From Dermacentor variabilis (Eukaryota; Arthropoda; Arachnida; Ixodida; Ixodidae): DNA of 64,000 nt. The stretch is taken from NCBI RefSeq assembly GCF_050947875.1, contig NC_134574.1, forward strand, positions 108,356,969-108,420,968. Direction: 5' to 3'. The notes under the pieces are model-generated. The model did no database searches, was not told where the DNA came from, and was given only the letters and a program-made list of their open reading frames with translations. The translations under genes and the position numbers were made by a program. Below are positions 36,907-47,914 of this stretch, one piece after another; position 1 is the first letter of the stretch; every line of letters starts with the position of its first letter.

Positions 36907-37350
36907 TCAGAATACCTCAAGATAGGGTATAACCGTAGGGTAGAATGAGTACGTCGCCGTCCAAAGGACGTAATCGGAGGAGGTGACGAGATGAATGCGT
37001 TCATCATGGTTAAGAAGAGAGTCGCCGGTGGCATCCAGCTGTATGCGGCGCTGACGACAAGAGATACAGGCGGACGCGGAAGAGAAGTTCCACCCCAAGA
37101 TGAGTTCGTGGGTACACTCACGAAATACCGCAAGAACAATGTGGTGACGAATTCCGTCTATGGACAACCGAACAGTACACTGCACGAATGTCCGAATAAT
37201 AACGTTGGTCGCTGCACGAAGAGAAGGGCCGGAGTAAGGCGTCGTCACTTTTCGGAGGCCGGAACAAAAGTCGGCACGAATAATCGAAATAGCAGCGACT
37301 GTATCAACGAGAGCTTCGACGTATACACCTTCTACAAACTCTGACAGCAA
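36907..37350 (-). pseudogene. Gypsy aspartic protease remnant
   Basis: YVEALVDTVAAISIIRADF corresponds to the retropepsin active-site loop, where the family has D-T/S-G-A; here Gly is replaced by Val. Farther on, HELILGWNFSSASACISC matches the conserved ILG..FL-type segment. In active elements it cleaves Gag-Pol. Confidence 0.7.
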
Positions 37351-37412
37351 GTTGTACGATCGCTACTGAGGAACTGTAGGCTGTCTAGTGGATGCAGTTT
37401 CCCCTCCTAAAA

Positions 37413-38777
37413 CTACATCGGGGAGTTTTCCGAGAGGGAGTTCGTAACATGAGAAGGGGGTCGGAGAGGCGACACCGAACGATGACGTGGAGACGGTGAC
37501 CTGCGGCGAGATTCATGAGAATTCACAGGCATATCAGTAGGGTAGGAAGAATAAGGTGACCGGTGATAAGAGGAGCGGTAAGACGTGCGCTGATAGCCCA
37601 ATGCTGGATGGACGCTTGTACGTTCCCCGGGAGCGTAGCCACATTGGTCATCCTGTTGACGCCTACGACAAAATCGGGAGATGTGCCCTCTATGGTCACA
37701 GTAGTAGAAAATGGGCCTGGCATGACGCGGAGTGGAGTAGTGACGCTGTACACGCACTGGCGGTGACAACGAAGCCACTGCAGAGGGTGGTGTCCTTGTG
37801 TAGACAGCGCCGCGGCGTCGGCATAGGTTGGTACCTGATGAGAGCAGGGGCCGTCGGAGCACGGTAGACGCGATGTGGACGTGTTCTCTTGCCGAATGAT
37901 GTCGCGCAAGCCAGTCGGTGGTGAAGGGACGATACTTTGCGGAGCGCAGGAAGAGCACCGCCCGTGAAGCTCTTCACGGACGATGTCGCGGATAAGCGTG
38001 CGCAAGTCCATGGTCGAAGGGAGACGAAGGTCGGATGTATCGGTGCATAGCCGAAGGGACTGGAGCTCCTCAAGTCGCTGGCGAGTAGTTATCACATCCT
38101 GGAAGGTAGCAGGATTTTGCGTAGCAAGGGCATTGAAGGCGACGGTGTTTATGCCTTTAATAATGTGGCGTATTTGGTCGCTCTGGGGACACGGTGGCGT
38201 TCACATGCTTGCACAGTGCAAGCTCATCCTCAATGTATGAGGTGTACAAGTCCCCAGCAAATTGGATGCGCTCACCGAGCTTCTTCTTCGCGGCCTCAGC
38301 GCGAACAGCTGGGGCACCGAAAATCTGCCGAAGCTGTTGCGTGAACGTCGCCCAGTCAGGAAGGTCGAGCTCATGGTTCCAAAACCAGTCGACATCGGAC
38401 AGGTGAACGGTACGTTCCGTAATTTCTATCAACTGTCCTACTTTTTTCAAGTCGCTTACGAAGTGGTAGTTTTGAAGCCAGTCCTCTACGTCATCCCCGC
38501 GTGGACCAGCGAAGACTTGGGGGTCGCGCTGGCGGCTGTTGATGGTCACGACGGAAGGTGAAGGCCGCAGTGTAGCAGCGGCCTCGGACTTGCCTGGATT
38601 TGATGAATCGAGCATGGCCGGTGGTGTTATGCGGCGACCCGAGCGCAGCTCCAGTAAGAACGTGCAAGAGGTCTCTGGACACGAAAAGCACCGTCCACCA
38701 CTTGTAAGGAACCGCTTTATTCCAGCCGAGCTCGTGCTACTACCACGAGGATCAAGCTGTGCTGCTGGTGATGTCAT
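37413..38777 (-). pseudogene. Gypsy gag remnant with damaged CCHC knuckle
   Basis: The capsid-like part (38777-38157) includes DPQVFAGPRGDDVEDWLQNY, FWNHELDLPDWATFTQQLRQ and RAEAAKKKLGERIQF, typical of retrotransposon gag proteins. A shifted frame (37958-37413) holds the nucleocapsid knuckle FYYCDHRGHISRFC, in which the first Cys of the CCHC pattern is Phe, followed by an Arg/Ser/Pro-rich tail. At least two frameshifts separate these parts. Confidence 0.75.
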
Positions 38778-38865
38778 ATGCAGATGAAGAAGACGTACAA
38801 TGGATGATGACGATAAAGTAGTTGAAAGTCAGAGATGTGTTGCGGTCACTATATACATATAGTCA

Positions 38866-39057
38866 TGTCATAAGAAGCGAACAAATACTGACACCAAGAA
38901 CAACATGGGGGAAATTACTTGTGCTTACTAAATGAAATAAACGATAAAATAATTGAAATGAAAGTGAATGAAAAAACAACTTGCCGCAGGTTGGGAACGA
39001 TCCCACAACCTTCGCATTTCGCGTGTAATGCTCTACCAATTGAGCTACTGTGGCGCC
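38866..39057 (-). mobile_element. Ruka-like tRNA-derived SINE
   Basis: Minus-strand tRNA-like head: GGCGCCACAGTAGCTCAATT (39057-39038) with an A box TAGCTCAATTGG (39047-39036), TAGAGCATTACACGCG, and a degenerate B-box region (GGGATCGTTCCC, about 39004-38993). It is followed by a unique body and an AT-rich tail to 38866. Architecture and sequence resemble the Ruka SINEs described from ixodid ticks; the name is from memory of the family, not a search. Confidence 0.75.
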
Positions 39058-39305
39058 GTTTCCCCGTCCGCTTTCTTGGCTGTTTATGTTTCCTTGTGGA
39101 ACCCTGGGAGTTCTAGCCAGCGCCACCACTCACAGACCTTGGCGGTGGACGTGGAACATCCTTTCTGCCGCAGGCGTCACGAGAACGTGATATTTTTGGG
39201 TGGATGCAACCGGTAAATGAACCCACACACGCTACCTGAAGGCATCAATGTTGCCGGATTTGAGACCCTCGTTATGTAATAAACGAGAAGAAAGGGGGTT
39301 ACCCG

Positions 39306-39530
39306 CCGTCGTTGCTCTGTGGCTATGGTGTTGAGCTGCTGAGCACGAGGTCGCGAGATCGAATCCCGGCCCCGGCGGCCGCATTTCGATGGGGGCAAAA
39401 TGCGAAAACACCCGTGTACTTAGATTTAGGTGCACGTTAAAGAACTCCAGGTGGTCGAAATTTCCGGAGTCCTTCACTACGGCATGCCTCATAATCAGAA
39501 AGTGGTTTTGGCACGTAAAACCGCATAACC
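39306..39530 (+). mobile_element. Second tRNA-derived SINE
   Basis: Head: TTGCTCTGTGGCTATGGTGT with an A box (TGGCTATGGTG) and B box GAGATCGAATCCC. Body: CCGCATTTCGATGGGGGCAA, GGTGCACGTTAAAGAACTCC, GGTCGAAATTTCCGGAGTCC, TGCCTCATAATCAGAAAGTG, ending TTTTGGCACGTAAAACCGCA. Degenerate relatives occur at 9548-9680, 56410-56552 and 59897-60128. Confidence 0.8.
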
Positions 39531-39562
39531 TTAAGAAAGAGGGTTAACCGAGGGGACCGATA

Positions 39563-39756
39563 TTTATTAGTCATATCATAAGAAGCCAACAAACACTGAC
39601 ACAAAGGACAACATCGGGGAAATTACTTGTGCTTAATAAATGAAATAAAGAAACGATAAATTAATGGGAATGAAAGTGGATGAAAAAACAACTTGCCGCA
39701 AGTGGGGAACGATCCCACAGATGGTCATTTCCATTAATTTATCGTTTCTTTATTGT
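39563..39756 (-). mobile_element. Truncated Ruka-like SINE with inverted tail
   Basis: 39563-39719 matches 38866-38999 in the same orientation but stops at GATCCCACA, before the A box. Immediately after it, 39725-39755 (TCATTTCCATTAATTTATCG..) is the reverse complement of its own tail at about 39645-39680, forming a foldback. Confidence 0.7.
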
Positions 39757-40402
39757 TGACCTTGTTGCTCGTCGCGCCGTAATACTTTAAAAGCTCAGCC
39801 ACGAGACGACTAAGCTGTGCGAAAATGCCACCTTCAATTTCAGGAGCGACAGGCTATGTTTGTACGCGTTACAGAAAAACGTTGAATAGTTGAAGGCACC
39901 TTCTTGCTTTTTCTAGCACTATGGATGTGCATGGATTTGGTAAAGTCCAAAAGGAAGCAGAGGTGTTGCCTTTGCCTCTTCGTCGGCTTGCGACCTCCTC
40001 TTCCTGCAAGAGACGAACGTTCTTTTTTAAGCTAAGTCATGTTTTGAAGTTAATTTTAAACACGCCTTTATGTTGAATGCTTCCTTTCGTACGCCACCAC
40101 GCGTTCGAGCGGCGTTGGAGTGCTTGTTTTTAGCCGCAATCTGCTGCGTGACCATCGCGTGTCCTTCGAAGCGCTCGGACGCGTGCTGGCGTTCGAATGC
40201 GTTTCGCTCTTGACGCCTCCGATTCCCGTGTATTCATAGACCGGTAGAGTCTACAAATTCCAATAGCTTGCAAATCCTTGGATGTATATTTTCTATGTTT
40301 GGGCGATTTCAACTGCGTGCTCGATTCGGACGCCGATGTCCAGGGCCGACGTACAGGCCTTAGCCTATGTCTCGGCCATCGCTTGTTTGTGGCTGGGCTC
40401 GT
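39757..40402 (+). mobile_element. Tx1-like LINE family X, copy 3 (5' part)
   Basis: It starts inside the U2 3' spacer (GACCTTGTTGC, as at 48176), then has the leader (AAAAGCTCAGCCACGAGACG), the endonuclease N-terminal region and GDFNCVLDSDADVQG (about 40304-40348). A 70-bp segment following that matches 48800-48871. It then switches at CGCAAG (about 40402) into a zinc-knuckle ORF1 of family Y. No U2 precedes it; a SINE does. Confidence 0.65.
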
Positions 40403-41305
40403 CTCCACGCAAGTTGTGGCATCTTTGGCCACGATAAAGAGGGCTGTGAAGAAGAGTGCAAGCGGTACGGTGCATGCCATGCTACGCTGGCGTGGTTTCG
40501 TAAAAAGTCATACGTCGCGGTTGCTGGTGGGCTTCCGCCTACTAGCCTGGTTGGCTCAAGCCCTGAACCCATGAAGTCCCCTCCCCTGCAAAAACTGGAG
40601 CCCATCAAGCCCACCCTCGAGATCTTGAAGACGTGTGGTACGCGCAAGCCGCGCCGTCTACGTACGCCGCATTATTGGGACAGTGCAGACACAATAGAAA
40701 GTTAGAAGCGGAGCAGCGCGACTACTAGCTCTTTATCAGGTAGCGACACAGCTGAGCCGGTTTCAAGAGACGCTGAGGCCGTCCATACTTCAGAGACTGA
40801 GGGAGGCTCAGTATCATAGGCAACGAGGTCACAGTCGCAGTCTGAACAACCTGATGACGACCAGGGAGAGCAAGAACCGCAACTGAATGTCAATACTAAG
40901 AGCGCTTCACAGAGCATTGATAACCGGCCGATAACGGCCAGTGGGGACTGTGTGATCCCTGAAGGCGCAAATGCCGCTGGAAAAAAAAAATCCAGTGCAC
41001 TAGCAGAGAAAGTGAGCGTGAGTGGTAACCCAGATGCGGAGAAGTTGCCTGAAGGCCGCAGTAAGAAGAGCAAGGAGAGGCGCCGCTCAAGATTGAACAG
41101 GAGAGGGCAAGGCGGGAAACACAGCTTTGAAAGAGAGCGACCAGTGGAAAAAGAACATGATAACACAAACACGCCGCGCCGCAAGAAACCTGACACCAGT
41201 AGTGACATTGACGCGGTTCGACGAATGAAGTCGAAAAAGTCAAGGGAACATTCTCCTAAACACATCAAAGGATCATCTTCTAGTGATGGTGCAATGCAAG
41301 AATGA
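40403..41305 (+). pseudogene. Family Y ORF1 remnant, zinc knuckle and charged tail
   Basis: The N-terminal fragment has a Cys/His knuckle array (SCGIFGHDKEGCEEECKRYG, then CHATLAWF) like gag-type ORF1 proteins of R1/Tx1 LINEs, where the last Cys appears replaced by Trp. The C-terminal part (about 40705-41305) is Ser/Glu-rich then strongly basic (RSKKSKERRRSRLNRRGQGG, SKKSREHSPKHIK). There is one in-frame TAG near 40818 and a frameshift near 40700. The likely role is RNA binding. Confidence 0.7.
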
Positions 41306-41329
41306 ACCCAAACGGGGACTAGACGTGCT

Positions 41330-44300
41330 TTTCATACAGGAGGAGTGCTGAGAAGCAAAGAGTTGCTGCGTTTCGCCCGCGACAGTAGACATTTTGGTGT
41401 TACAAGAAACAAACATGTGCACGCCACAAGAAGTGACGGCTTTCAGAAAACCAAATGGAGTAGGGGGTTTCTTTTCTGTCACTGACAGCAAGTCTTGTGG
41501 TGCAAGAGTAGTATTTGTGACGAACCGTTATCGAGACGGAGCCTTTTGCACATATGATAGCAAAGGAAGAATCACATGCTTAGATATATTTTTCGGAGGC
41601 CAATAAAATCAGAATAATCAACATATACGCGCCCGTGACAAGAAGCTTAACCAATTATTTCTTCAAGTCCTTATGGGACTACATACCTGCTAATTCACCT
41701 TTCGTGGTGGTTGGTGACATCAACTATGTTCTAGATCTAGTAAGAGACATCCGTGGATCCGGACAGGGGAAATCCAACTATCATGCAAGGGAACTCCGAA
41801 AAACTGTTAACCTACCACAACATGTCACATGCATGGGTCGTGGCCCGCGGCCACACCTTTTCGAGCACGCATTCATGCGGCCAAACAGAAAGTAGACTAG
41901 ACAGAGCATACATGTCACCACACTGACTTAACGAAATGATGAAAATCAAAATAATAGATGGTCCAGAGAGGACCAAATCATTCAACGACCGCAAACCACT
42001 CAGCTTGAAATTAAAAGCATGGAGCGGACGTGCCAATACACCAAGACTGGCGCATGGACACGGCGCTGCTACATGACAAAGAAGAATGCGAAGGCGTCAG
42101 GAAGAGGCTCGCAAAATATCTTGGAAGGGGAAAAAACGCAAACTGGGACAACTTGAAATAGTTATGGAAAGGAATCCTCATAGAAGCTAATAAAAACAGG
42201 AAAAGAAAAATTACCACGAAATTTAACGAAATGTCACGCAGAATCCGCATATTAGAGAGAGGAGGAGACCTTACTTTCTGCATGCAAGAATATTTAGAAG
42301 CCTTGCGTGCCAAGTACGCCCAATGTGTGAAGGAAACAGGATACACCACAAACCAACAAACAGAGTCCAAACAAGCAAACGTCAGATGCACAACGCTTGG
42401 CAAAAGTCTAAAAACCTAAAAGAAAGAAAAATCGAAGGAATCCGCATTAGCAACGGCAAAATCACGACTGATCAGAAAGCCATTAAAGCAACCTTCGTCG
42501 AACACCTTCAGAAAGTTTTGTAGGCAGATAGCCCCAGTTGTATACTAGGCACTTCCAGATGGTTCCCAGACCTTCCACAAGTATGCGACGAAGAGAAGGA
42601 ACAACTCTGTGCCCCTGTAACAAAAGAAGTACTCCAAACGATCCGAAGCATGACAAAAGAAACAGCCCCAGGACCGTACGGCATTTTAACAGGATTTTAT
42701 GACACTTTTTTTCCATATAATTGGACCAATATTAGTCGAAACGTTGAATGAACTAGTAAATGACAAAAAGAAACCCCCTTCTTTCAATCAAGGAAGAATT
42801 GTTCTGCTAGAAAAATCTAACACCGATCCACTCGATGTTAATGCCTGGCGGCTAGTCACCTTAGTAAACAAAGACTATAAGATTGGAACAACACTGCTGA
42901 CGCAAAGGATACGTACCATATTACCTTCTTTAACATCAGAATTCCAAGCGGCAGCAACCTCCGGGAGATCCATATTCGCATCACTGACACTACCCAGAGA
43001 TACATTTGCCTACGCTAAACAGACACAAATTAAAGGAGCTTTTGTAACAATATATCAACAAGACGCGTATAACGACGTAAAGCATTGAATACATATACCA
43101 AACAATAAAACATTTCGGCTTTACATATGACTTTATTAGAATAGTAAAAACATTACATTGGGACACAGGAAGTGACATACAGATCAATAACTGTCACAAA
43201 CAGCTTTCAAGTTAGAAAAAATGTTCTGCATGGATGTGCGCTTTCGCCGGGCCTTTCTTGTGTTAACACTGGACCATCTACTAAATATAATAGACATGGA
43301 AAAAAAAGTGAAAGAATTTCTGCTACCAGGGGGGATAGAAATGAAAATCTCGGCCTTTGCTGGTGATGTATCTCACTTTCTGAGAGATTAAGGAAGTCCT
43401 AGATATTTCCTAGAGATCTCCCGTGAACATGCAGATTTATCAGGGGCAAGCATAAAGGAAAAGAAAAGAAAAGCGCTTCGGTTCTGGAACATCAACGAAG
43501 AAACTCTGCCAGCAATCTAGTTCCTACAAGCAGTCAAAGTTCTCGCCGCGTGCTTCGAATCAGGACAGTTCTCACCAAAAAGGTTGGTAGAACCCGTAGA
43601 AAAAAGAAAGCTGCGAAACTGACAGAAGCACCAGCACATCTACAAGAATGTCTAGTGGAAGAAGGCAGAGGTAGTGAAAACCAAGATCTGCGCCCTGCGG
43701 CATTCTTTGTGGCGAGATTCGCCAGAATGTCTCGCCTCGTTGAGAAGAAACTCAACTCACTCATAAGGACTTACCTGGGGGGGAATGACACTTGTACGTC
43801 AAAGAATCATTAGACTTCCTGCGTCAAAAGAGGGACTGGCCGTACCAGCCAAGGCCCTAACCGCAAGAGTATTAACTGCCAAAATGACCGTCACACCGAC
43901 GAACGCAATAAACTATGCAGGAAGACCGGTCTTACTCTACTGGTTAAGCACTTTAGACCGTTTTATAACAACAGGAAAGTTGGCAGGACCGCTGGCGAAA
44001 GCCCCACTACAATTTTACAAAGATGATATATCAATACGAAGTGTGCTATTGAAGAACTGTGCCCCCAACACCGCATTTACAGAAACAAAACCAGGAGACG
44101 CGAGTGCGAAGATGGCAATCCGCGAACTCGAACCGCAAGGGACAAGGAAAAGTGCCAAAGGAAAACGGAAACTTTGGAATAAAACAGCGCTTCCCAGCGA
44201 GTTAAAATACCTCAAACGGAGAAGAAGGTGGGGCATCCTGCCAACCAAGGTGCGTTTGGCAAGATTCGAGATCGCAGCGCCAGATAGGTGCCACAACTGC

Positions 44301-44520
44301 CGATACCCAGCATCGCAAAAACACGCGCTCAAAGAGTGTAGCTCAGCCCAAAGTGTTGTGGAAAGTGGCCACCGCCAAGATCAGATCAAAGCTACTAAAA
44401 CCGAAAAAAAAGGAAGACCTCTCCGAAAACGTGCTAACGATAGTAATTATGTACAGCCTCTGGAAAGGAAGAGGACTGCGGAAGTAAAAAGAATGCCCCA
44501 GAAAGCAGTATACCGGTTTT
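41330..44520 (+). pseudogene. Family Y ORF2: endonuclease, RT and terminal zinc knuckle
   Basis: Endonuclease: VDILVLQETNMCTP (about 41387), INIYAPVT (about 41618), FVVVGDINYVLD (about 41701), RELRKTVNL. RT: TKETAPGPYGILTGFY (about 42655; the usual PDG is PYG), RIVLLEKSNTDPLDVNAWRL (about 42795), SEFQAAATSGRSIFAS (about 42938). The YADD region should fall near 43340-43370, where AFAGDVSHF is readable in one frame: the first Asp has become Gly. C-terminal: KRRRRWGILPTKVRLARFEI (about 44208) and CHNC..H..C (about 44290-44335). Frameshifts near 41605, 41890, 42415, 42520, 42710, 43085 and 43800. Confidence 0.8.
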
Positions 44521-44971
44521 AAAACGCACGCGAATCCTAACGAATGAAATTTAAGTGATGAATTGACAAGAAACGGAGTGTACCACTTCTTCATGAAGTG
44601 GCACACTCGTTTCTGGACAGTGAAAAATGACGAGGTTATAACGCGTATCATTTATTATTAGCCTGCGGATCAACTCCTTCCTTTGGCCCCTCAAAAATGG
44701 ATATCAACTAATTAGCAATGTTTAACCAGAATGATTAGAACTGCGGTTAAATTTATGCAAACCAGAGCGCAGTAAAAGAGAGGGTTGTCACGTAGGCATT
44801 GTATCATGATATGATGAACCTAGATACGCAAATGACCGTGAATGTAAAGCTTTCACAAGTGCACATGAATTTGACGAAGGAATGCAATAACGGAAGTATT
44901 CTTCTTACGCATTTAAGAAAAAGACCACATTGCAAATAATTGTCAACTTGTGCCGTGATTAGTGCACTGTA

Positions 44972-47825
44972 CAGGCCGCCATTGGAATCTGAACCTGGCA
45001 ACGTTTAACGTTAGAACGCTATCTAGTGAGGCGAGTCTAGCAGTGTTATTGGAGGAATTAGAGGGTAGTAAATGGGATATAATAGGGCTCAGTGAGGTTA
45101 GGAGGACAAAATAAGCATATACAGTGCTAAAAAGCGGGCATGTACTGTGTTACAGGGGCTTAGCGGAGAGACGAGAACTAGGAGTCGGATTCCTGATTAA
45201 TAAGGAAATAGCTGGGAACATACAGGAATTCTATAGCATTAACGAGAGGGTGGCAGGTCTTGTTGTGAAACTTAATAAGAGGTACAAATTGAAGGTGGTA
45301 CAAGTCTATGCCCCTACATGCAGTCATGATGACCAGGAAGTCGAAAGCTTTTATGAAGACGTGGAATCGGCGATGGGTAAAGTCAAAACAAAATACACTA
45401 TACTGATGGGCGACTTCAATGCCAGGGTAGGCAAGAAGCAGGCTGGAGACAAGTCAGTGGGGGAATATGGCATAGGCTCTAGGAATAGCAGAGGAGAATT
45501 ATTAGTAGAGTTTGCAGAACAGAATAATATGCGGATAATGAACACCTTTTTCCGCAAGCGGGTTAGTCGAAAGTGGACGTGGAGGAGCCCGAATGGTGAG
45601 ACTAGAAATGAAATCGACTTCATACTCTGCGCGAACCCTGGCATCATACAAGATGTAGACGTACTCGGCAAGGTACGCTGCAGTGACCATAGGATGGTAA
45701 GAACTCGAATTAGCCTAGACTTGAGGAGGGAACGGAAGAAACTGGTACACAAGAAGCCAATCAATGAGTTAGCGGTAAGAGGGAAACTAGAGGAATTCCG
45801 GATCAAGCTACAGAACAGGTATTCGGCTTTAACTCAGGAAGAGGACCTTAGTGTTGAAGCAATGAACGACTATCTCATGGGAACCATTAAAGAGTGCGCA
45901 ATAGAAGTCGGTGGTAACTCCGTTAGACAGGAAACCAGTAAGCTATCGCAGGAGACGAAAGATCTGATCAAGAAACGCCAATGTACGAAAGCCTCTAACC
46001 CTACAGCTAGAATAGAACTGGCAGAACTTTCTAAGTTAATCAACAAGCGTAAGACAGCGGACATCAGGAACTATAATATGGATAGAATTGAACAGGCTCT
46101 CAGGAACGGAGGAAGCCTAAAAACAGTGAAGAAGAAACTAGGAATAGGCAAGAATCAGATGTGTGCGTTAAGAGACAAAGCCGGCAATATCGTTACTAAT
46201 ATGGATGAGATAGTTCAAGTGGCTGAGGAGTTCTATAGAGATTTATATAGTACCAGTGGCACCCACGACGATAGTGGAAGAGAGAATAGCCTAGAGGAAT
46301 TCGAAATCCCACAGGTAACGCCAGAAGAAGTAAAGAAAGCCTTAGGAGCTATGCAAAGGGGGAAGGCAGCTGGGGAGGATCAGGTAACAGCAGATTTGTT
46401 GAAGGATGGTGGTCAGATTGTTCTAGAGAAACTGGCCACCCTGTATACGCAATGCCTCATAACCTCGAGCGTACCGGAATCTTGGAAGAACGCTAACATA
46501 ATCCTAATCCATAAGAAAGGGGACGCCAAAGACTTGAAAAATTATAGACCGATCAGCTTACTGTCCGTTGCCTACAAAGTATTTACTAAGGTAATCGCAA
46601 ATAGAATCAGGAACACCTTAGACTTCTGTCAACCAAAGGACCAGGCAGGATTCCGTAAAGGCTACTCAACAATAGACCATATTCACACTATCAATCAAGT
46701 GATAGAGAAATGTGCAGAATATAACCAACCGTTATATATAGCTTTCATTGATTACGAGAAAGCGTTTGATTCAGTCGAAACCTCAGCAGTCATGGAGGCA
46801 TTACGGATTCAGGGTGTAGATGAGCCATATGTAAAGATACTGGAAGATATCTATAGCGGCTCCACAGCCACCGTAGTCCTCCACAAAGAAAGCAACAAAA
46901 TCCCTATAAAGAAAGGCGTCAGACAGGGAGATACGATATCTCCAATGCTATTCACAGCATGTTTACAGGAGGTATTCAGAGGCCTGGAGTGGGAAGAATT
47001 GGGGATAAAAGTTGATGGAGAATACCTTAGCAACTTGCGATTCGCTGATGATATTGCCTTGCTTAGTAACTCAGGAGACCAATTGCAATGCATGCTCACT
47101 GACCTGGAGAGGCAAAGCAGAAGGGTGGGTCTGAAAATTAATCTGCAGAAAACTAAAGTAATGTTTAACAGGCTCGGAAGAGAACAGCAATTTACGATAG
47201 GTAGCGAAGCACTGGAAGGGGTAAGGGACTACATCTACTTAGGGCAGGTAGCGACCACGGATCCGGATCATGAGACTGAAATAACCAGAAGAATAAGAAT
47301 GGGCTGGGGTGCGTTTGGCAGGCATTCTCAAATCATGAACAGCAGGATGCCACTATCCCTCAAAAGGAAAGTGTATAACAGCTGTGTGTTACCAGTACTC
47401 ACATATGGGGCAGAAACCTGGAGACTTACGAAAAGGGTTCTGCTGAAATTGAGGACGACGCAACGAGCTATGGAAAGAAGAATGATGGGTGTGACATTAA
47501 GGGATAAGAAAAGAGCAGATTGGGTGAGGCAACAAACGCGGGTAAACGACATCTTAGTTGAAATCAAGAAAAAGAAATGGGCATGGGCCGGACATGTAAT
47601 GAGGAGGGAAGATAACCGATGGTCACTAAGGGTTACGGACTGGATTCCAAGGGAAGGGATGCGTAGCAGGGGGCGGCAGAAGGTTAGGTGGGCGGATGAC
47701 ATTAAGACGTTTGCAGGGACAACATGGCCACAATTAGTACATGACCGGGGTAGTTGGAGAAGTATGGGAGAGGCCTTTGCCCTGCAGTGGGCGTAACTAG
47801 GCTGATGATGATGATGATGATATAC
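44972..47825 (+). mobile_element. RTE LINE, 5'-truncated, nearly intact ORF, in the family Y 3' UTR
   Basis: Bounded by CACTGTA at 44965-44971 and 47826-47832. It lacks the tRNA-like head found on the copy at 21912-25126 because it begins within the leader/ORF start (CAGGCCGCCATTGGAATCTG). The tail is (TGATGA)n at 47802-47820. Apart from one stop near the 5' end it is uninterrupted, so it is younger than almost everything around it. Confidence 0.88.
45124..47796 (+). CDS. RTE endonuclease-reverse transcriptase, 890-aa open frame
   Basis: Endonuclease: ILMGDFNARVG (residues about 92-102), RNEIDFILCANPG, and CSDHRMV (about 185-191). Reverse transcriptase: ILIHKKGDAKDLKNYRPISL (about 460-480), KDQAGFRKGYSTIDHIHTIN, AFIDYEKAFDSVE (about 540), KGVRQGDTISPMLF (about 597), and the catalytic LRFADDIALL (about 639-648) with both Asp intact. 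The C-terminus has RRMMGVTLRDKKRADW and SRGRQKVRWADDIKTF. The frame extends upstream to about 44985 (NLATFNVRTLSS-type start) but a TAA at 45112-45114 removes the first 40 or so endonuclease residues. A protein from Met 45124 would lack an essential part of the nuclease fold. It is about 90 percent similar by eye to the minus copy at 21.9-24.9 kb. Confidence 0.88.
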   Translation: MLKSGHVLCYRGLAERRELGVGFLINKEIAGNIQEFYSINERVAGLVVKLNKRYKLKVVQVYAPTCSHDDQEVESFYEDVESAMGKVKTKYTILMGDFNARVGKKQAGDKSVGEYGIGSRNSRGELLVEFAEQNNMRIMNTFFRKRVSRKWTWRSPNGETRNEIDFILCANPGIIQDVDVLGKVRCSDHRMVRTRISLDLRRERKKLVHKKPINELAVRGKLEEFRIKLQNRYSALTQEEDLSVEAMNDYLMGTIKECAIEVGGNSVRQETSKLSQETKDLIKKRQCTKASNPTARIELAELSKLINKRKTADIRNYNMDRIEQALRNGGSLKTVKKKLGIGKNQMCALRDKAGNIVTNMDEIVQVAEEFYRDLYSTSGTHDDSGRENSLEEFEIPQVTPEEVKKALGAMQRGKAAGEDQVTADLLKDGGQIVLEKLATLYTQCLITSSVPESWKNANIILIHKKGDAKDLKNYRPISLLSVAYKVFTKVIANRIRNTLDFCQPKDQAGFRKGYSTIDHIHTINQVIEKCAEYNQPLYIAFIDYEKAFDSVETSAVMEALRIQGVDEPYVKILEDIYSGSTATVVLHKESNKIPIKKGVRQGDTISPMLFTACLQEVFRGLEWEELGIKVDGEYLSNLRFADDIALLSNSGDQLQCMLTDLERQSRRVGLKINLQKTKVMFNRLGREQQFTIGSEALEGVRDYIYLGQVATTDPDHETEITRRIRMGWGAFGRHSQIMNSRMPLSLKRKVYNSCVLPVLTYGAETWRLTKRVLLKLRTTQRAMERRMMGVTLRDKKRADWVRQQTRVNDILVEIKKKKWAWAGHVMRREDNRWSLRVTDWIPREGMRSRGRQKVRWADDIKTFAGTTWPQLVHDRGSWRSMGEAFALQWA

Positions 47826-47914
47826 CACTGTATTTCGAGCCTAAATTGTGCATTGAAAAATTTTGTGCATGAAAAAAATGGCAGGCGAGATCATATCTCA
47901 ATAAATTTCTCTTT

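Larger units (their letters stand above)
35239..38860 (-). mobile_element. Ty3/Gypsy LTR retrotransposon remnant
   Basis: On the minus strand the order is gag, aspartic protease, reverse transcriptase, degenerate RNase H, integrase zinc domain, the Ty3/Gypsy order. A probable 5' LTR end lies at about 38860-38690, with GGAATAAAGCGGTTCC (about 38728-38713) acting as a polyadenylation-like signal. A matching 3' LTR was not found; the integrase is cut at the (AT)n tract at 35238. Numerous stops and frameshifts show an old copy. Confidence 0.8.
40403..47914 (+). mobile_element. Tx1-clade LINE family Y, adjoining U2 snRNA
   Basis: It comprises an ORF1 remnant, ORF2 with endonuclease, RT and C-terminal zinc knuckle, and a 3' UTR (44523-44971 plus 47833-47914), interrupted at 44972-47825 by an RTE LINE with CACTGTA duplications. 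Its 3' end, AATAAATTTCTCTTT, is followed at once by U2 nucleotides 32 onward. Tx1-clade placement is inferred from the RT (NAWRLVTLVNKDYKI) and the RRWGILPTKVRLARFEIAAP C-terminal motif. The 5' end is truncated and fused to family X sequence. Confidence 0.75.

Noticed and set aside
38990..39057. Functional tRNA gene
   Set aside because: The B-box region is degenerate, there is no acceptor stem, and it continues into a SINE body that recurs at 39563.
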